Part shown: piece after piece, positions 45,101-60,600 of the stretch
Layout of the letters: each line of letters opens with the position of its first letter
Numbering within the stretch: position 1 is the first letter of the stretch
Origin: Kingdonia uniflora
Lineage: Eukaryota; Streptophyta; Magnoliopsida; Ranunculales; Circaeasteraceae
Direction of reading: 5' to 3'
Assembly: GCA_014058105.1 (NCBI GenBank)
Contig: JACGCM010001976.1
Span: 1,039,001-1,103,000 of the forward strand
DNA: 64,000 nt
Position numbers and translations under genes: made by a program
Notes under the pieces: model-generated
Databases searched by the model: none
What the model was told of the DNA's origin: nothing
Seen by the model: only the letters and a program-made list of their open reading frames with translations

Positions 45101-48100
45101 GTAGTTTAAGAGGAACGGGTACACCATCTTCCCTTATTTTGATTCTTAGGACATAGGTTCTTAGTAGGGGCCTTAAGCAAGGTTATGCGACTATAAAGAT
45201 TGGCTTTTACAAACTCAGACTCCCTTTGGTTACAATTCCCTCTGCTATTCATATCGTTTTGTTTGAACAGAAGTAGACCTTCTGTGAAGAGCTTAAATGA
45301 TTTTCTTGGAAAGTACAAGGTCCGTTCAAGTTAGAAATAAACAAAGAGCTCATCGGAGCACTTTGAATAGTGGTGTGGTTCAAAGAGCTCTTGGTTTGCA
45401 CAAAAGCTTTTTGGATGATATTCTTGGGCAGTTCTATTCAATGGTTTAATTTCGCTTGTGTGATGCGGGGCTAAGCAGTCTTGAGGCTATAACCTAAGAG
45501 GCACCTATTGTGGTTTGTGCCCCAACTACAAGTGGCATACTTACTGGAGGCTAATGGTTTAGGTATAGTGAGAAGTCTCATTCAACAATTTTCTTTTGAT
45601 AAGCATGAGTTATTCGTATCAGTTAAACGTATATATAACACTTAGAATTATCAAAAATATAAAAATACTGATATTATATCATGCTATATTCTGAGCCTTG
45701 GATTGTTTCTATATCAATGTCTATCGTTTGGTATATAAAACTGCATCTAGGTAACGACGACATGGGTTCAGGGTGTCAAAAGCGGCAAAAAATAGATAAG
45801 TACATTGTAAATAGTGTTGGACATGTTTGTCTGAGTGTCCAAGGGTGTCGAGCACGTTTTCTTTTTTTAAAGTGAAGTGTCGTTGTTACCTAGCATTGCA
45901 TGTATAAAAGCTAAATATTTATCACAATGTCTATCGATCTTTTGAGCCGTAGACTTAAATAAGTGAACTTGCAAACAATGTTCAAAACAACTAGTGGGAT
46001 ATATAATTATATTAAGATTCAGCGAAGCTCGGGCGCCCAAAAAGGAATTTGCAAAGAACAAAATAAATTCATTTCATGTGCTTATGTGAACTAAGTGTTG
46101 GTTCACAATCGTGTGGAGGTTATGATTTTGCGACTTAATGTATAATCAACTGCGTGGATCAAAATATTGGTGTAAGTGTGTAGTTTTGATGGGTATTTAT
46201 TCATTGTTCTAACAACTGGCAAAATCAATTAAAGCGTTCATCTATGAATCTCAGCAGGTTTTTTTCGAGCATGAGAAGTTTTCATCGACGATCAAGTCAT
46301 TGATCTTGTTCTTCAGTTTTAATTTCATGATGGTGGGTGGGGTTTGCGAAGAGTTGGTTTTAAAGTGTAAGTGGAAGAGATGATAGCTAAAGCAAATAAA
46401 TGAGAAAGAAATAGAATACTTAGCTAAAATTGCAATCTAGGGTTTGTGATTTAACTGGATTGTGAGATAGTAAGATGAAGGTGGCACATTCGGTGGGTGA
46501 TTGTTGGTGATAAGCAGTGGAAGGAAGAGTTGATCGGTGACGAATGTAGGAGGAAACATAGTGCTTTGTCACAAGTTTAATGCTCTCACATGCAAGATAT
46601 GGGCTCAGATTCGATATCCAAGAACTGGTGGTTTTGGGGATCAACAAACTTTAGTCTTGAATGTGAAACCCAAAGTACTTTGTTGTTTTTGAGGTTCAGC
46701 AACCTAGCACTTCAATCATGAGCACAAGAAATAAAACCTAATTATTTAAGATATAAACTTTTAGTTATTCAATCAACTAATTAATACAAAGCTAAGGGTG
46801 TCGGTGGTAGCTCAAAAAAAATGAGAAACCAAGTGAGAAAATAAAAATTTAAGAAATGGTTTCTCACTTGGCTGTTTGGCAACCAAAATAAAATGAGAAA
46901 CGTGTTTTCTAATAAGGAAAATATAGGCCAAAGAAGTGGGAAACTGTTTCCCACCCACTTAGACGAAAAACATGTTTTCCTTTTGAGAAATGGTTTTCCG
47001 AGAAATGATTTCTAAGAAAAAAAACTCGGGTTTCCAAACACACCCTAAGGAAATACGAACAAGGAATGCGGGACGCAAAACAACCCAAAAGCCTGAAAAT
47101 GCAAAGTTGAAAAGCCCTATTCGCTAAAGTCGGATGCCCTGTTGACCCCCCTAAATTCTTGGGGGTGGTTCTTTTGTTCTCTCTTTTTTTCCGGATGATA
47201 GGTCATCCGACGAGTTGGTCTCCTGCTGGAGTGAGTCTACTGGGGCCATAGACTTCACATTCATATTCCGCTACAAAATAGTTATAGATCATATACAGTG
47301 AAACACGTTTTATTGCACCATATATAAATGCACAACCTCTCTACATGCACTAGAAACTTTGGTCCCTAAATGCAAATCCTTTCTAATTGCAACCTATATA
47401 ATTGCAAATCCTTTATATTTGCACGCTTTTTGACGGTCCCAGGGTGTCCATTTATAACGGTTTCACGGTATAATCCCAAATTGACTAGATACGCACCATA
47501 TTTGGTAGGCTACACACAGAATATCTTTTCTGATCAAATGGGATGATACCTATCATCTTATGTGTGAGTTTATAATCATCATATGTGACATTACTCTCCT
47601 TGGCCCCTTTTATCAGGCTTCAGCTTTTTTTCCTTTTTCTCGGCTGTACTCAAGCCTTATATTGAGCTCTACATCCTGCAAACGGCTAAGCTTGATATGA
47701 GTCAATGAAGGTTCACAAGTTGATTCTTGTAACACTCATATCTGGGTCATTTCATCCTCTTTATAACGGTTTGCCAACATCAATTTTTCGGTTAAAAGCT
47801 GTTAATGTACCACTCATTTTCAACTTGTGCTACTAAATTCAAGACATGACCACATAATGTATTCTGATATTCTTCCATATGTTTCTGTCGGGAAATGTTT
47901 TATCTGATCATGGATGATTGTGCAAATAAATGAATAAATAAGATGTTATCAATTAGCATTAGGGCATGTTTCTTTCATTTGTTGGATGTCAGTTTTGATT
48001 TCTGTTTGTAGGTAAGATTTCTAATTTTGCAGTTTCCTCACCTAACAGGTCCACTTGACCGAACGAGAGAAACAAAAACTTCAAGTTTGGTCAAGAATTA

Positions 48101-48593
48101 TGCCTTATAGAGAGTCCTTTGCTTGGGCTATAGTTCCATTGTTCGATAACTCTACTGCTACACTGTCTGGTGGAGTGCCCTCTCCAGGCAGCCCTCATGC
48201 TCCTAGTAATATATCAGGATCAAGTTCTCACGAGACTACTGCCGAATCTTCTGGGAAGCTCGCGCAGTACCCCAATGGAAGTTCTATTGTTGTTGAAATA
48301 TCAAACTTGAACAAAGTTAAAGAAAGCTACACCGAGGACTCACTTCAGGTATGTAGAGATTTAGTCAGTCATTCTATTATTGTTCTAATTCCTTTGGATC
48401 GTTGAATATCCGATTATTGACTATTTTATAATTATCATTATCAAATAACAACCTACCGTCTTTGACTAATATCCCCCCTAACCCTAACTCCAAAAGAATA
48501 ATCTAGATGTTAAAAGTTTGGGCGAAAATAGCCTTTTGCTGTTTAAAATCTCATAAAACAGACCTAAAATTTTGGAACATACGATTGAAATGT

Positions 48594-48624
<31 letters not shown>

Positions 48625-51600
48625 GGGATTTTGCAAATAATTCAAAATAAAGCAGGGGGGAGAGCGGGACAGATTTCACTGTACTCTTTTGGTTTTTTCT
48701 TGTCATTAGTCTAAATTAAATGTATCGTATGAATGCTAAAGTCGTAGAAGAAATTTTTGTTGAGTGACAGGACACCGGCATACAAAGCAGTTTGATGCAC
48801 TGTATTTGAAACCCTAGTTGTTTGATGACATTAAAAGTTTAGAACCCTTGTTGAGAATGTGATTGGAACCCTACTTGTCTCATGATATTTGTTGTTTAAT
48901 CGCTTATATCTTATTATTTTTCCATGCAGGATCCTAAGCGCAAGGTTCACAAACCAGTAAAAGGGGTTCTGAGGTTGGAGATTGAAAAACTCCAGGCAGG
49001 CCATATTGATACAGATAATATTTCAGAAAGTGGTAGTGTGACCAATGATTCCATTGATGCAGGAGAACATTTTGTTAACTCCGCAATTACAAAAGGCATT
49101 AGCAATGGTGCTGACGGGCCTCAGAATGGGAATTCTAGATGGAACTTCTATGATAGAAAACATGTAGCCAAAAATGGCTCAAACGTCATATCTGGGAATA
49201 ATCCAGAAGGTTGTGCTGATGATGTGAGTAGTAAGCACTTAATCTACTCTCTCCAGTTGATAGTGATCATTACTTAATGTTGTAAACAAAATTGCTAGAA
49301 CATGTAGATGACATGTTCGTGTAATTTTTCTGCATAGCCAGCTGATTTTTTCTTCTACTGACACTAAATCCTACTTCAGTGGTTCTACATTCGGGTTTTG
49401 TAGTCCTTCAAAAAAGAAGTAATCATTATTAAAGCCTCCGCCAAAAATGATCCAACAATTCACTTAGGGACTTGAATTTATGGCGATGATTATATTTGTA
49501 TCCTCAAGTTTATTATTTTTAATTTGTTTACTTAACTAAGATTGTAACTTCCGATATTTTATGCATTGGCAGATCCAAGCGTTTGACTTCCGTACAATGA
49601 CAAAAAGCGAGCCTTTTTCTCAACTTCTTCATTGTCTTTACATATACCCCTTGACAGTCAGTTTGAGCCGTAAAAGGAATTTGTTCGTACGTATAGAACT
49701 GAGAAAGGATGATGTCGATACGCATAAGCAGCCATCAGAGGTAACATATTTCTGAAGTTTGAAGTTCAAGTTTCCTTAAAGATTAACATTATTAACTTAT
49801 TGTGGGGATTTCTTGGTACAAGTCAATTTATCCAAGGGACCTAGGTGCACCACTTCAGAAATGGGCTCACACACAAGTTGCTGTCGGTGCTAGGACAGCA
49901 TGTTTCCATGACGAGATTAAACTTTGCTTGCCTGCATATTTGACACCCCATCAACATCTTTTGTTCACCTTCTTTCATATAGATCTTCAAACAAAACTTG
50001 AAGCACCAAAACCAGTAAGTCATTCTAATGTTATTTGTGTGTTTTTTCGTTTACCTCATTGTTGAGTATCTATAGCTGCTTAGTTCATCAATTTTGGGTT
50101 TTTGACCACTGTATGGGGTATGCCAATATTTTAATTATTACAAATCTTGTGTGGCTAATGACCAAGTATCAATCACTTAAATTTATGTAAAAGTTATTTT
50201 GACGTTTAGTAAGCATTTTAATATTCTATTATATGATAGTAAAAAACTGTATAGTGATTTATTTGATAGAGATGAATAATACTTATTGAGGCAAGATGAA
50301 ACATATAACATATTTTAAAACAATATGGGTTTACATTTTCAGCAAGGGTAAATAAAGGAGATTGAATTTACTCGAGAATAATTTGCTGAGATGGGGGGAA
50401 GAGATCCAATTTGTAATATATAAACAAAGAGGTATTTTTCCCAAAAGACTTGGGGTGTTTTGGTCCAAATAACAAAAATTCTAGGAGTACATTAGTCTAT
50501 CTCCAAAATTTGCTCCAAAAAATAACAATAAAAAAGCCAACACTAAAATCCCCCCACTTACCCTTTATATAATGTTCCTATTAAACCTCTCTCCGTTAAA
50601 TCTCCCTGGTGGCCTCTTCAATCTAATCTCTCTCTCTCTCTCTCCCTCCCCCTCTCTTTCTCTTTTTTTCGCTAGATTAATAGATTTTTTTCATTAATAG
50701 AATAAAAGATTCAATTATGAGATGTAGGGAATATAGCCAAAGAACCAAATAAATAAATCTAGGAGCAGAAACATCATTATGTACATATGACATCCCAACT
50801 AGGTTGGCACCCCATAAGATAACAATCATTTGTAGCTTCTAACAAAAATTACACTCTAAATCTAAAATTCTCCACATAAGGATCTTCTACTCTCTATAGG
50901 AAAGGTCTGCCAATGTGCCAATCATATATCATGCTTAGTCAAGATTTGTAGTTGATGGAGGATTTGTTTGGTGGTCAATTTAGGGATTTGTAATTCATGG
51001 AGATTCTTTTGATAATTGAATTTGGTTTATGTAATTGGGGGGTGGGGATGGATTATTTTAAATCTACTAAAGAATGAACTTCAAGAGTTACTTAACATTA
51101 CTTACTATTATGGTGTTATTGTTTTGAGAGCTGTCATATTCAACAATCAGTTATCGTTCTTTAGATAGCTTGTTGATAAAATATGAATTGCTTGAATTTA
51201 AATACTAATAGGGTTGTTGGAGTTTCAAAAAATCAATCTATTTAACTCCAAATATGAGTATATAACCTATAAACTTTCAAAACTCCCTAGAAGACCATTG
51301 GGCTCATGGCCCAGTGGTGGTTGTGACCTCCACCAAGAGAGAGGTCTTGAGTTCGAAACCCTACGGGGTTGAGAATTCAGTGGGTTACGAATCCCAAGAA
51401 AACCGGCGTCGTTACGGATCCCTAAAACCAGCTTGCCTTTAAAATAAAAAAAAAAATTCCCTGTAAGGAAAATTTTAAAAAATTATTAAAGAATAGTGAA
51501 ACAAAAAACTTCTCTTAGAAAATCAGAAGTCCAAATTTGTTCCCGGCTATCACTTCCAAACCAAGATTCAACCCGAGCACTTGACTTTAGTAGTAAGTTA

Positions 51601-54600
51601 GAGGGTCTAAGACCGGGTTATTACCTTAGTAGTAAGTTAAGCCTATGACTAGGGTTCAAAATGGTACAATTCCACAACATATATTTCTAGATCTTTCCCT
51701 TTTCTCTTTTTTTAATTTTCTACTAAATTTTAATCTAAGACTAACAAAGTTTGAAAAAGGCAATAGTTTCCAAACACCTCCTACTATGTTGTAAGGTTGC
51801 TTTAGTTGTTTTGTTGTACTTCATTTTTGCTTTCTTCTGATTTAAGAGCTATCACCCCTGGCATAATGTATTTCTTGATCATTTGGTCTTATAGTACTAT
51901 TTTGTTTTGTACGAAATAAATGAGTTCTCAAGGTTATTAAATTTGCAGGTGATTATTGGGTATGCTGCGCTCCCTTTGTCCACACATGCACAGTACGTCC
52001 ACTTCTTTTTCCAGTCTTCCGAGATATGCCACCTATTATTCTTGTGAATCCATTTGTATCATTATGAACTTACTAGTCTACTAGATATTACTGACTAGAG
52101 AAAATATTCAAATAGTTACGGTTGTTAAACATTACTTTTATCATATTATGTTTTTGTGCTTCCTATTTTGCGATCAGTACATTTTTGTGGACAAAAGTAA
52201 TGCAAATAATCATTGTGAAAGCCTAAAGAATGAAGATGCAACAATAAATCTGAAAATATGCACTAATTTAATAATCTGAAAATTAACTAAACAATTCATA
52301 CCTAAACACTAAAACAAACTACTAACTCAAAACAAAACCACCTAAATATAAAAAGTTAGAGGAGTTCTTCTTTTATTAGGAAAGAAGGCTCATCACAAAA
52401 TAGAAACCTATTCTAATTAAGAAAACAATTAAACCCTATTTTTTTCTAGAATAAGACTTGCTTAAACATTAAATTATTAACATAAATTAAATAAGAAACT
52501 TTGGAATCTTCTAGATAAGAAAAATAGAAAAGGGCTAATATTGTTATGGCCTAAGGAAAGCCCACAAACACGAACGGTGGTGGTGCACGGGCCTAGACCG
52601 TGACATATCAAAAAATATCCCCTCCAGATGTTGATAAAACATTTTCTAATAGCTAGAACTGCAGATGATTATGGGCTCTTTGAATGCCATCCTCTTTGTT
52701 CGTTTTTATTATTATTTCGACTCTTGTATTCCTTTTCTTGTTTTCATTAATAAACTCCCAACATACCTAGCTAATAAAAAAAAACTCATCTAACCAGCTT
52801 CTTCCCTTTAGTTGGTATTTAACTACTGTTGGACAACTTCGATTCACGTGTGATAATCTCAGCTCTTTTATCTTTGATTTTTGAGATTATTGAACATTTT
52901 ATCTTCTTATACCATGTTGGAGATTTATCACATATCGACTATCTTTTCGCGTCATTTTTGTTCTAAGAGGATGAAATAGTACCGTCAAGTTATTGTTATT
53001 ATATTGTGAACTAGCAGATCTTTGAACATTGTAATCCTTTTCTTTGACACCAGGTTGCGATCTGACATTGCATTGCCGATTATGAGAGAGCTGGTTCCAC
53101 ACTATCTCCAAGATAGTTCAAAGGTATATAAGCCTACTTCGCATTCAATTAGTTGTTTCCCTCTGATGTTTGTACTTTGTCGTGTTATCCTTTTATATGG
53201 TTGTTGGTTGGGTAACTATAGAACCTTTATGTATTATTCACTACACTTAGATTAGGTTTAGGATGGATGTGCCCCTTGTAGAGCTCTCATACGACCTACT
53301 CTTAGTTTCTTGGAAAGAGTCTTGATCTGCAAACATCTTAGTATCTGGTAGCAATTTGTGTGCAAAAGACACTATTCCTGTTGGAGTATATAGTGTGTCT
53401 ACGCATATACTCCTCCTTTGGTCCCACATTGGTTAGTAATAGAAGTAGTTTAGTGACCCCCTGTTATATAAAGAGCAGTAAAGCTTGTAATAATTAGAAT
53501 CTTGGAATATCAATATTTTCCTCCCCTTCTTATTTTTACAATACCCACTCCATGCATACATGAATATTTCCACTATCCTTTTTTTGGTGTTGCATACATC
53601 ATGAGCATAATTTAACTTTTTTTTTTTGTAGTAAATTTTGTTTTACTACCCTGTAATATGTAAAGTGGATACTCGTAGTATTTGCATAGGAAGCCAGTTG
53701 TGGTATTCCAAGTTGTTTGTTTTACCAGTAAAATAGTATTTTTCTGTGGTGGTGATTTGGACATTTTGGAAGTTTTATTTCATGACCGCGTTTTACCTTT
53801 TTATGATTTGTAGGAGAGGCTTGATTACTTGGAAGACGGGAAAAATATTTTCAGGTTGCGGTTAAGACTCTGCTCCTCTTTGTACCCAGTTAATGAGCGT
53901 ATAAGGGATTTTTTTCTTGAATATGATCGACATACTCTTCGTACTAGCGCTCCTTGGGGATCTGAACTTCTTGAGGTACTTTTTCTGCCATTTTTCTTGT
54001 TTATTATTATATGACTGTCAATGCGTGTTTCGTTATAGTTATATGAAGAAAAACTATACAATGGTCAATCCACCAGTTTATAATTTTTTAATTTGCATAA
54101 ATTTACAAAATAAATAGGTCGGCTGTCCCATATCTAAGTTGATACTAAAGCGATATGGGGTATATCTATCATTTGATACTCTCTTGTTCCAGCAATTCAT
54201 CTAGCATTATGCCATGTTAGTTTGCCGATTTAGATACATCGAAAATATAGTAGACAGTTTAAACATTCTCATGTTCTTAAAGATGCTTTAAAAAAAAATA
54301 GTGATAAAGATGCAAACGTGCTTTCATTTGTTTTATTGGACTACTTCGGGTTTATCTCGGTTATTTACTCAATTCTGTACATTAAGTTCCCCCTTTAACA
54401 ACTTCTTATGAAGTCTGAACTGACTTAAGTGGTAGTCATATCTCCGATTTTGTCTAGGAGTGTGCACGTGCATTGCACGTTTGATGTTTGTGGGACGTAT
54501 TCCTAATGCGTACATGTAAGACATTCACTAATTGTCTTGTAAAATACTTATATTTGGAACATAACTTGATAAATTTCCATGATCCAAGGAAAATGCCAAA

Positions 54601-57600
54601 GACTCAAATATCTCGACTCCCAGTCCTTAAAAGTGAATATGAGTTGATACATTAGTTATACATAGATGTGGAATTACATATGGTATATCTAGGGATGGTA
54701 ATGGGGCGGATTTGGGGCGGGGGTGCTAATCCCATCCCCTGGCTTTGGTTCCAACCCCCCATCCCCCCCCGATACCCGTTTAAGTTAAACGGGGATCCCC
54801 GAATCCGCCCCAACTTACAAAACCTAATACCAGATCAGCCCCATTTAACTTAAAAAAAAAAATGTTAAAATGAGTGGATCATCACAAACACCCTTAAAGA
54901 AAGAACAAAAACTAAATGTTAAAAATGAGAGGATCAATGGACAATGGATCAACACCCGTAAAGAAAGAACAAAAACATCAATGTATAGTAGTACACCAAG
55001 CAATATCGCATAACATATGTTCTCAAAAGCACTTAAACATAAGTCCAAGACATCACGACTTAATTCCATAGACAAAGTCATAAATAAACTAAAACAAAAG
55101 TCATGTCCAAAATACAAAATACCCATGTAAATCCATAAAGCAAATGCCCGACATCTTCTCAAAGCACAATTTGGCATCATTTTAAGGGCTCGCACTTGTG
55201 AGACATGGTTCCTATTAAACAATTAAACACATGACTAGTTATAAATTTTCGCAAATAAAAATATTAACCAAATTAAATAACCCATAGTCTAATATGATTA
55301 ATAACAATCATTTACCTGATCTGCATCTGCATCTGCATCTACATCTTCATTCATTGAGCTTCTTGTAAATTGTGTTACCAAAGAAGAATCTAATCATAAA
55401 ATAAAAACTAATTAGTCAACATTAAAATAAGAAAAGTAATTGATATTTAGACTATATTAAAAAAATGAATAGAAACATCCAACTATTACCTTTGATTTTA
55501 GCCCATAACCAGTCTTGCGCACACATTAAGGCCTCTAATGTCTTTGGATGCAATCTGCTTCGATATGGGCTCACAAATCTACCACTAGTACTAAAAGCAG
55601 ACTCTGAAGCAGCAGTGGACACGAGAATATCCAACACATCTCTAGCAATACAATGCAAAGTCGGATATTTACTTTCATTTGCTTTCCACCAACTTAATAT
55701 CTCAAAGTTATCAGTCCTAGGTAAAACACCCTCCTCAAAATAAAAATCCAATTCTGACTTAATAGTCTCAGTAGTGTTTGTATTAGAGAAACAAATCAAA
55801 TCTCTTCAGAAAATCATTCTTCGCAATTCGACTCTTTTGCGGTTGGGAAAATGTGGCATTTGAGGATTGACCTCTAAGACTCTTGAACGCATTTGATACT
55901 CCTCCAATATATCAAAACATAATTTGCGAATTTTTTCAATTTCAATTGCAGAATCGTCTTCGTAAATAAGAGGATAATAGAACTCGGTTAGCTTCATCTT
56001 CTACCTTGGATCCATAATAGTTGCCACAACCATAATTGTATGAATTGTACTCCAATACTTCTCAAATTTAGTAATCATTCTTTCTCGGTTTCTCCCATCG
56101 ACCTAATTTCCCCATAACTAAACTTAAGCCAATCATATATTGATATCTTGACTTTACAAATTTTAGTAAAGTACAAATTAGCTGTAGGATATTTAGACCC
56201 AGAAAATAATTCCATTACTTCAAAGAACAACTTCAGTCACTTACAAATCTCAGTTGCCAAGTTCCAATCAGCTGAAAGTGTCAAACATCTGTATTGGAAT
56301 TCACGTTGGTTCAAACGAGGAAAAACCTCTTTATATATCAAGGCAGCTTGAAGCATCAAAAACGTAGAATTCTACCTAGTTTTGCAATCCAATACTAACT
56401 TCTTTGTACTTGAAATGTTCAATTGATGTGTCGCTTTAACAAATTTTTCATCTCTTTTTGGTGTTGCACTCCAATAAGCAACACTATCGCGAATTCTCTC
56501 GATACCATCTCCTATAACATCTAACCCGTCCTTCACAATCAAATTTAGAATATGGGATGAACATCGCATATATAAAACATCCCCTCGTCGCAGCATTGTG
56601 TATAAAAGAAGCCTTTCTAACAAAATTTCAACCATAACATCATTAGTTGAACAATTATCTACTGTCAAAGTAGACAACTTATGGTCAATATTCCACTCCG
56701 ACAAGCATTCCATAAGTGCATTAGCAATTGTCTACGATGTATGAGGACACGGTACATAAATGAATCTAACATAAATAAACATAATATATATTACTATAAA
56801 TAAATACTATAATCTCAAATCAAATACAACTAAATAAAAGATCATATTTAAAATGTACCTCATAATTTGACTTTACAAACTCCAAGCGTCGTCAATAAAA
56901 TGAGCAGTAACTGTCATGAATCCCCTCTTTTGATAATTAGTAGTCCACATATCAGTAGTAATAGTAATTCTACTCTGATTCCTCTCCAAAAGTGCCATTG
57001 TCTTAATCCTCTCGTGATCATATTTTTAATGATGTCACTTTTAACAGTGTTCCGAGAAACAACCTTAAACATTGGTCGGAGAGCCTTGCTATACTCTCTG
57101 AACCCGTAGTGCTCAACCATTGAAAGTGGGTACTCATGCAAAATTATCATTTTTCCGAGAGCCGCCTGCGCATGTTCTTGGTCGAATATGTAAGTATTGA
57201 CCTGATCTCTCCTATCACTCATTTGAGAAGTATTCAACGTTGTTTGCGATGTATTTCCCCGACGAATAACTAGACATGAATTATCAATATGATCAAACAA
57301 ATGTTTTGTCCCAACTCTAGTTTGCCCTCCCAAGTAATTTTTTACAATGATGACACTCGGGCTTTTACTTCCCCCTGAACGGTTTTCTTTGTGAAGTGTT
57401 GCCAAGCTCTTGATGTTAATTTCCTTTTCTTCGAAGGTTGTACTGGTTCCTCATCAGCAATAAGAATGGGAGTGTTACTCGATTGCGTTTGAACCTCAAT
57501 TGAGGGATTACTTGCACTTAGGAGTTGAGATTACATCGTTACCAATAATCGGAGGAATTTCGTTTGACATATTCACCTGGAAAAGGATACCCAACACAGA

Positions 57601-60600
57601 GCTTAAAATAAGTAAACAACTTCTAAAGAATACCATGAATCAAGACTCAAATCAACATTTATGCTTCAAAGCTCTACTACAGGGAAATTACACCCTAGCT
57701 CATAAACCATACGTATTGTTGTAAAAAAGTGGACGGGGATTATTCGATTAAAAAATAATCCCAAACACAAGAAGTGAAATAAGAATTAACAAAATAAAAA
57801 ACTTTAAGTTTAGGATTAGGTGGTTGAAGATTATTAAAATATTAAATTGAGGTCAATCTACTAATGCCCCATCCTTGTGCACCAAGCTCCATCCACAACC
57901 CATCATGATTCAGCCACACTTTTCTTAGAAAGAACATCAACAAATATAGTTGATTGCAATTCGATTAAATCGATTCAGAGAGAGAGAGTGTGAGAGCATA
58001 CCCGTTATCTGGAGAAGAATTGCCCTCTTTCATTTCGATCGTTTGGTTGGGTTGGGGTTGGGGAGAGACAGGTTGAGACTTTAGAGTTAGGGTTATGTTT
58101 ATTTCTTAATTCTTATATATGTATCAAGGGTATAATTGTAAATATATTAAGAGGTATTATATGGGGCGGGGCGGGTAACGGATTTGTTTTTACCAATCCC
58201 AAATCCGCCCCGATCCCCGACGGATTTATACAGGCTCAGCCTAGACCCGCCCCCATACCCGATATAGTCATCCCAAATCCTCTCCAATCGGGGCGGGGCG
58301 GGGCAAATTGCCATCCCTAGGTATATCACCTGATTGATCTGTATGCTAAAATATATATGGTATATCATCCGATGGATCTATATGCTAAAATGGAAATACT
58401 TATCTAAAGACTCAGTATAACAACTCTCAGACGCTAAATGTGAATGTGATTGATTCTTTTTTGCATTGATACACTGGTCGTACATATATGTGGTGCATTA
58501 ACATAATAATAAGCAAAAGTTGTGGGCGTAATCTTTTTTTTTTTGGAAATTAGTCAGCTTCATAAATGTAGTTTCTAGCATTATTTTGCTTGCGGGTGAA
58601 ACAACGACAAATTTTATTTTATGACATTATTTCACGTAAGAATTGGGTTGAAACAGGGTTTTGTACTGTAATCCTGCGTACAACAAACGGGGACCTTTTG
58701 ATTCTTAAGAATAATGACATTTATTTGTGCAAACAATAAATTTTTCAGCATTACCTAAATGAGTTACTTGTCAGATTCTCTTTCATATGATAGCGGCAAT
58801 GAGGATGTGTAATAGTTTGAGTGGCTAGAATTAGAAATGAAAGTTATAGAAAAGAACTGAAACTTGAAACTGACCATGGCAAATAGCAGAATTCATGCCT
58901 CTAGAATATTCATTGATCAAAACCAAACTCATACTCAGTGATGGTATGGTACCCCTTCTATTTGCAAACCCAATAAAATTGCCATCATTCACACATGGGG
59001 TTAATACTAATAGAACCCTGCATCAATGAGAATGTTCATCATCATTTCTTTGGTTGCACCTTCTCTCTTAACAATTTGGGGTTTAGTGGAAGGGTTCTTC
59101 CTTCTACTAAGGACTGGAAGTGGATAGAGAGATACACTAGGGCTTATGTTTCGGAGTGAGACTGTTTTTAGTTGCAGTTTGTGCTACAATTTATTGAATC
59201 TGGGAGGAAAAGAATAATAGAAACTTCTCAGAAGACTCTTCTTCCTCTGAGTTGGTGAGGAGCACAGATGGATCATGAAGAACCTGAAGGATAAATGAGC
59301 TGGCCAAATGAAGCCTTGCAGAAAGATAGGGTATTGTTTTAAATACTCAATTAAAGGAGACAAAGACTTACCTGCAGAAAAGGCTTCAAGATGACTGATC
59401 CATACTTATTTTATATGGTGACTTGATTCATTAGCATTTTGGACTGAGAGGGATTCTGGAAGTAGCCAAGGGAGAGACTGTGCAGCTTTCCTTGCTAATT
59501 CAAGTGGGTAGACCATTTTAGCCGTTGAAATTCAGGTATCCTGATGGGGCTCCAACTGCGCAAAGAGATGAAATTCATGAAGGTTCGGGTAGGTTTGATT
59601 TCAGGTTAGCTGCCTTAATGATTCAAGGAACCATTTAGCCAACTTGGAGGGGTAGACATGATGTTGCTAGAATTAAAGATTGATTTGAGGAGTTTTATGG
59701 TTTTAGCATTAAGCATATTTTCAAAGAGAGCAACAAGGAGGCCCATCATTTAGCTAGTTTGGAAAAGTTTGTAACTCTTTTTGTCTTTTGGCGCCTCTCA
59801 CTGAGTATCTGGGTAATCTAATGTATAAGGATTTAAGTGGAGCTTTGTACACTAGTATAGTTTGGTGTGATTAATAGATTCTGGTAGGAGTCTGCCTAAA
59901 CCCTAGTTTGCTTTTGCAGAAAAAAGAAAGAAAGTTGGGTAGCCATTGGTTTAAAAGTGTGAACACCTTTATTGGGGTGGGGGCTCCTAAAACAACCTAA
60001 AACATAAGGGGCTACTTCATTTTATTCATTAATCATTGACGGGAAAGGGGTACTGATCATGCCAGTTGGAGAGATCTTTTCAAGAGAGTGATTCTTGAGG
60101 CTATAAAGACTATATCAGGTATAAGCCTCCGGGGTCCGGATTGCTTCACAATTGTTTTTTTTCATGGGTGTTTGGGATGCTCTTGAAGGGGACTTAATGG
60201 AGGTTATCCAATATTTCTATTAGAACAACTGTTTGGATCATTGTTCGACCTATTAGTTTGATAAGCAGTGTTTATAACATTATTGCGAAAAACCTGACAA
60301 CTAGAATGCGATTAATTTTTCCTTCGGTCTTATTGGAGGAACAAGGTGAGTTTGTGCTAAGTGGACAAATCTTTGATGGAGTCTCAGTAACTAATGAGAA
60401 TATATTTTTCGCATCAAATCCGGGGAGTCAAATATTTTTGTAAGTTGAATATGGAGAAAGGTTACGACTATGTGGCTGACAGGTTGTTGGCTACTCTCTA
60501 ACTAGGATAGTTTTTGGAGATAAATAGATGGGTTGGGTGAGGACATGGATTTCTTATGCATTCTCTTATGTAATGGTGAATGTTTCTACGATGGGTATTT

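Noticed and set aside
54845..55222. 125-codon minus-strand open stretch in the hAT element
   Set aside because: It lies behind the C-terminal dimerisation domain of the transposase, is dominated by Phe/Leu/Cys from AT-rich sequence and has no known motif.
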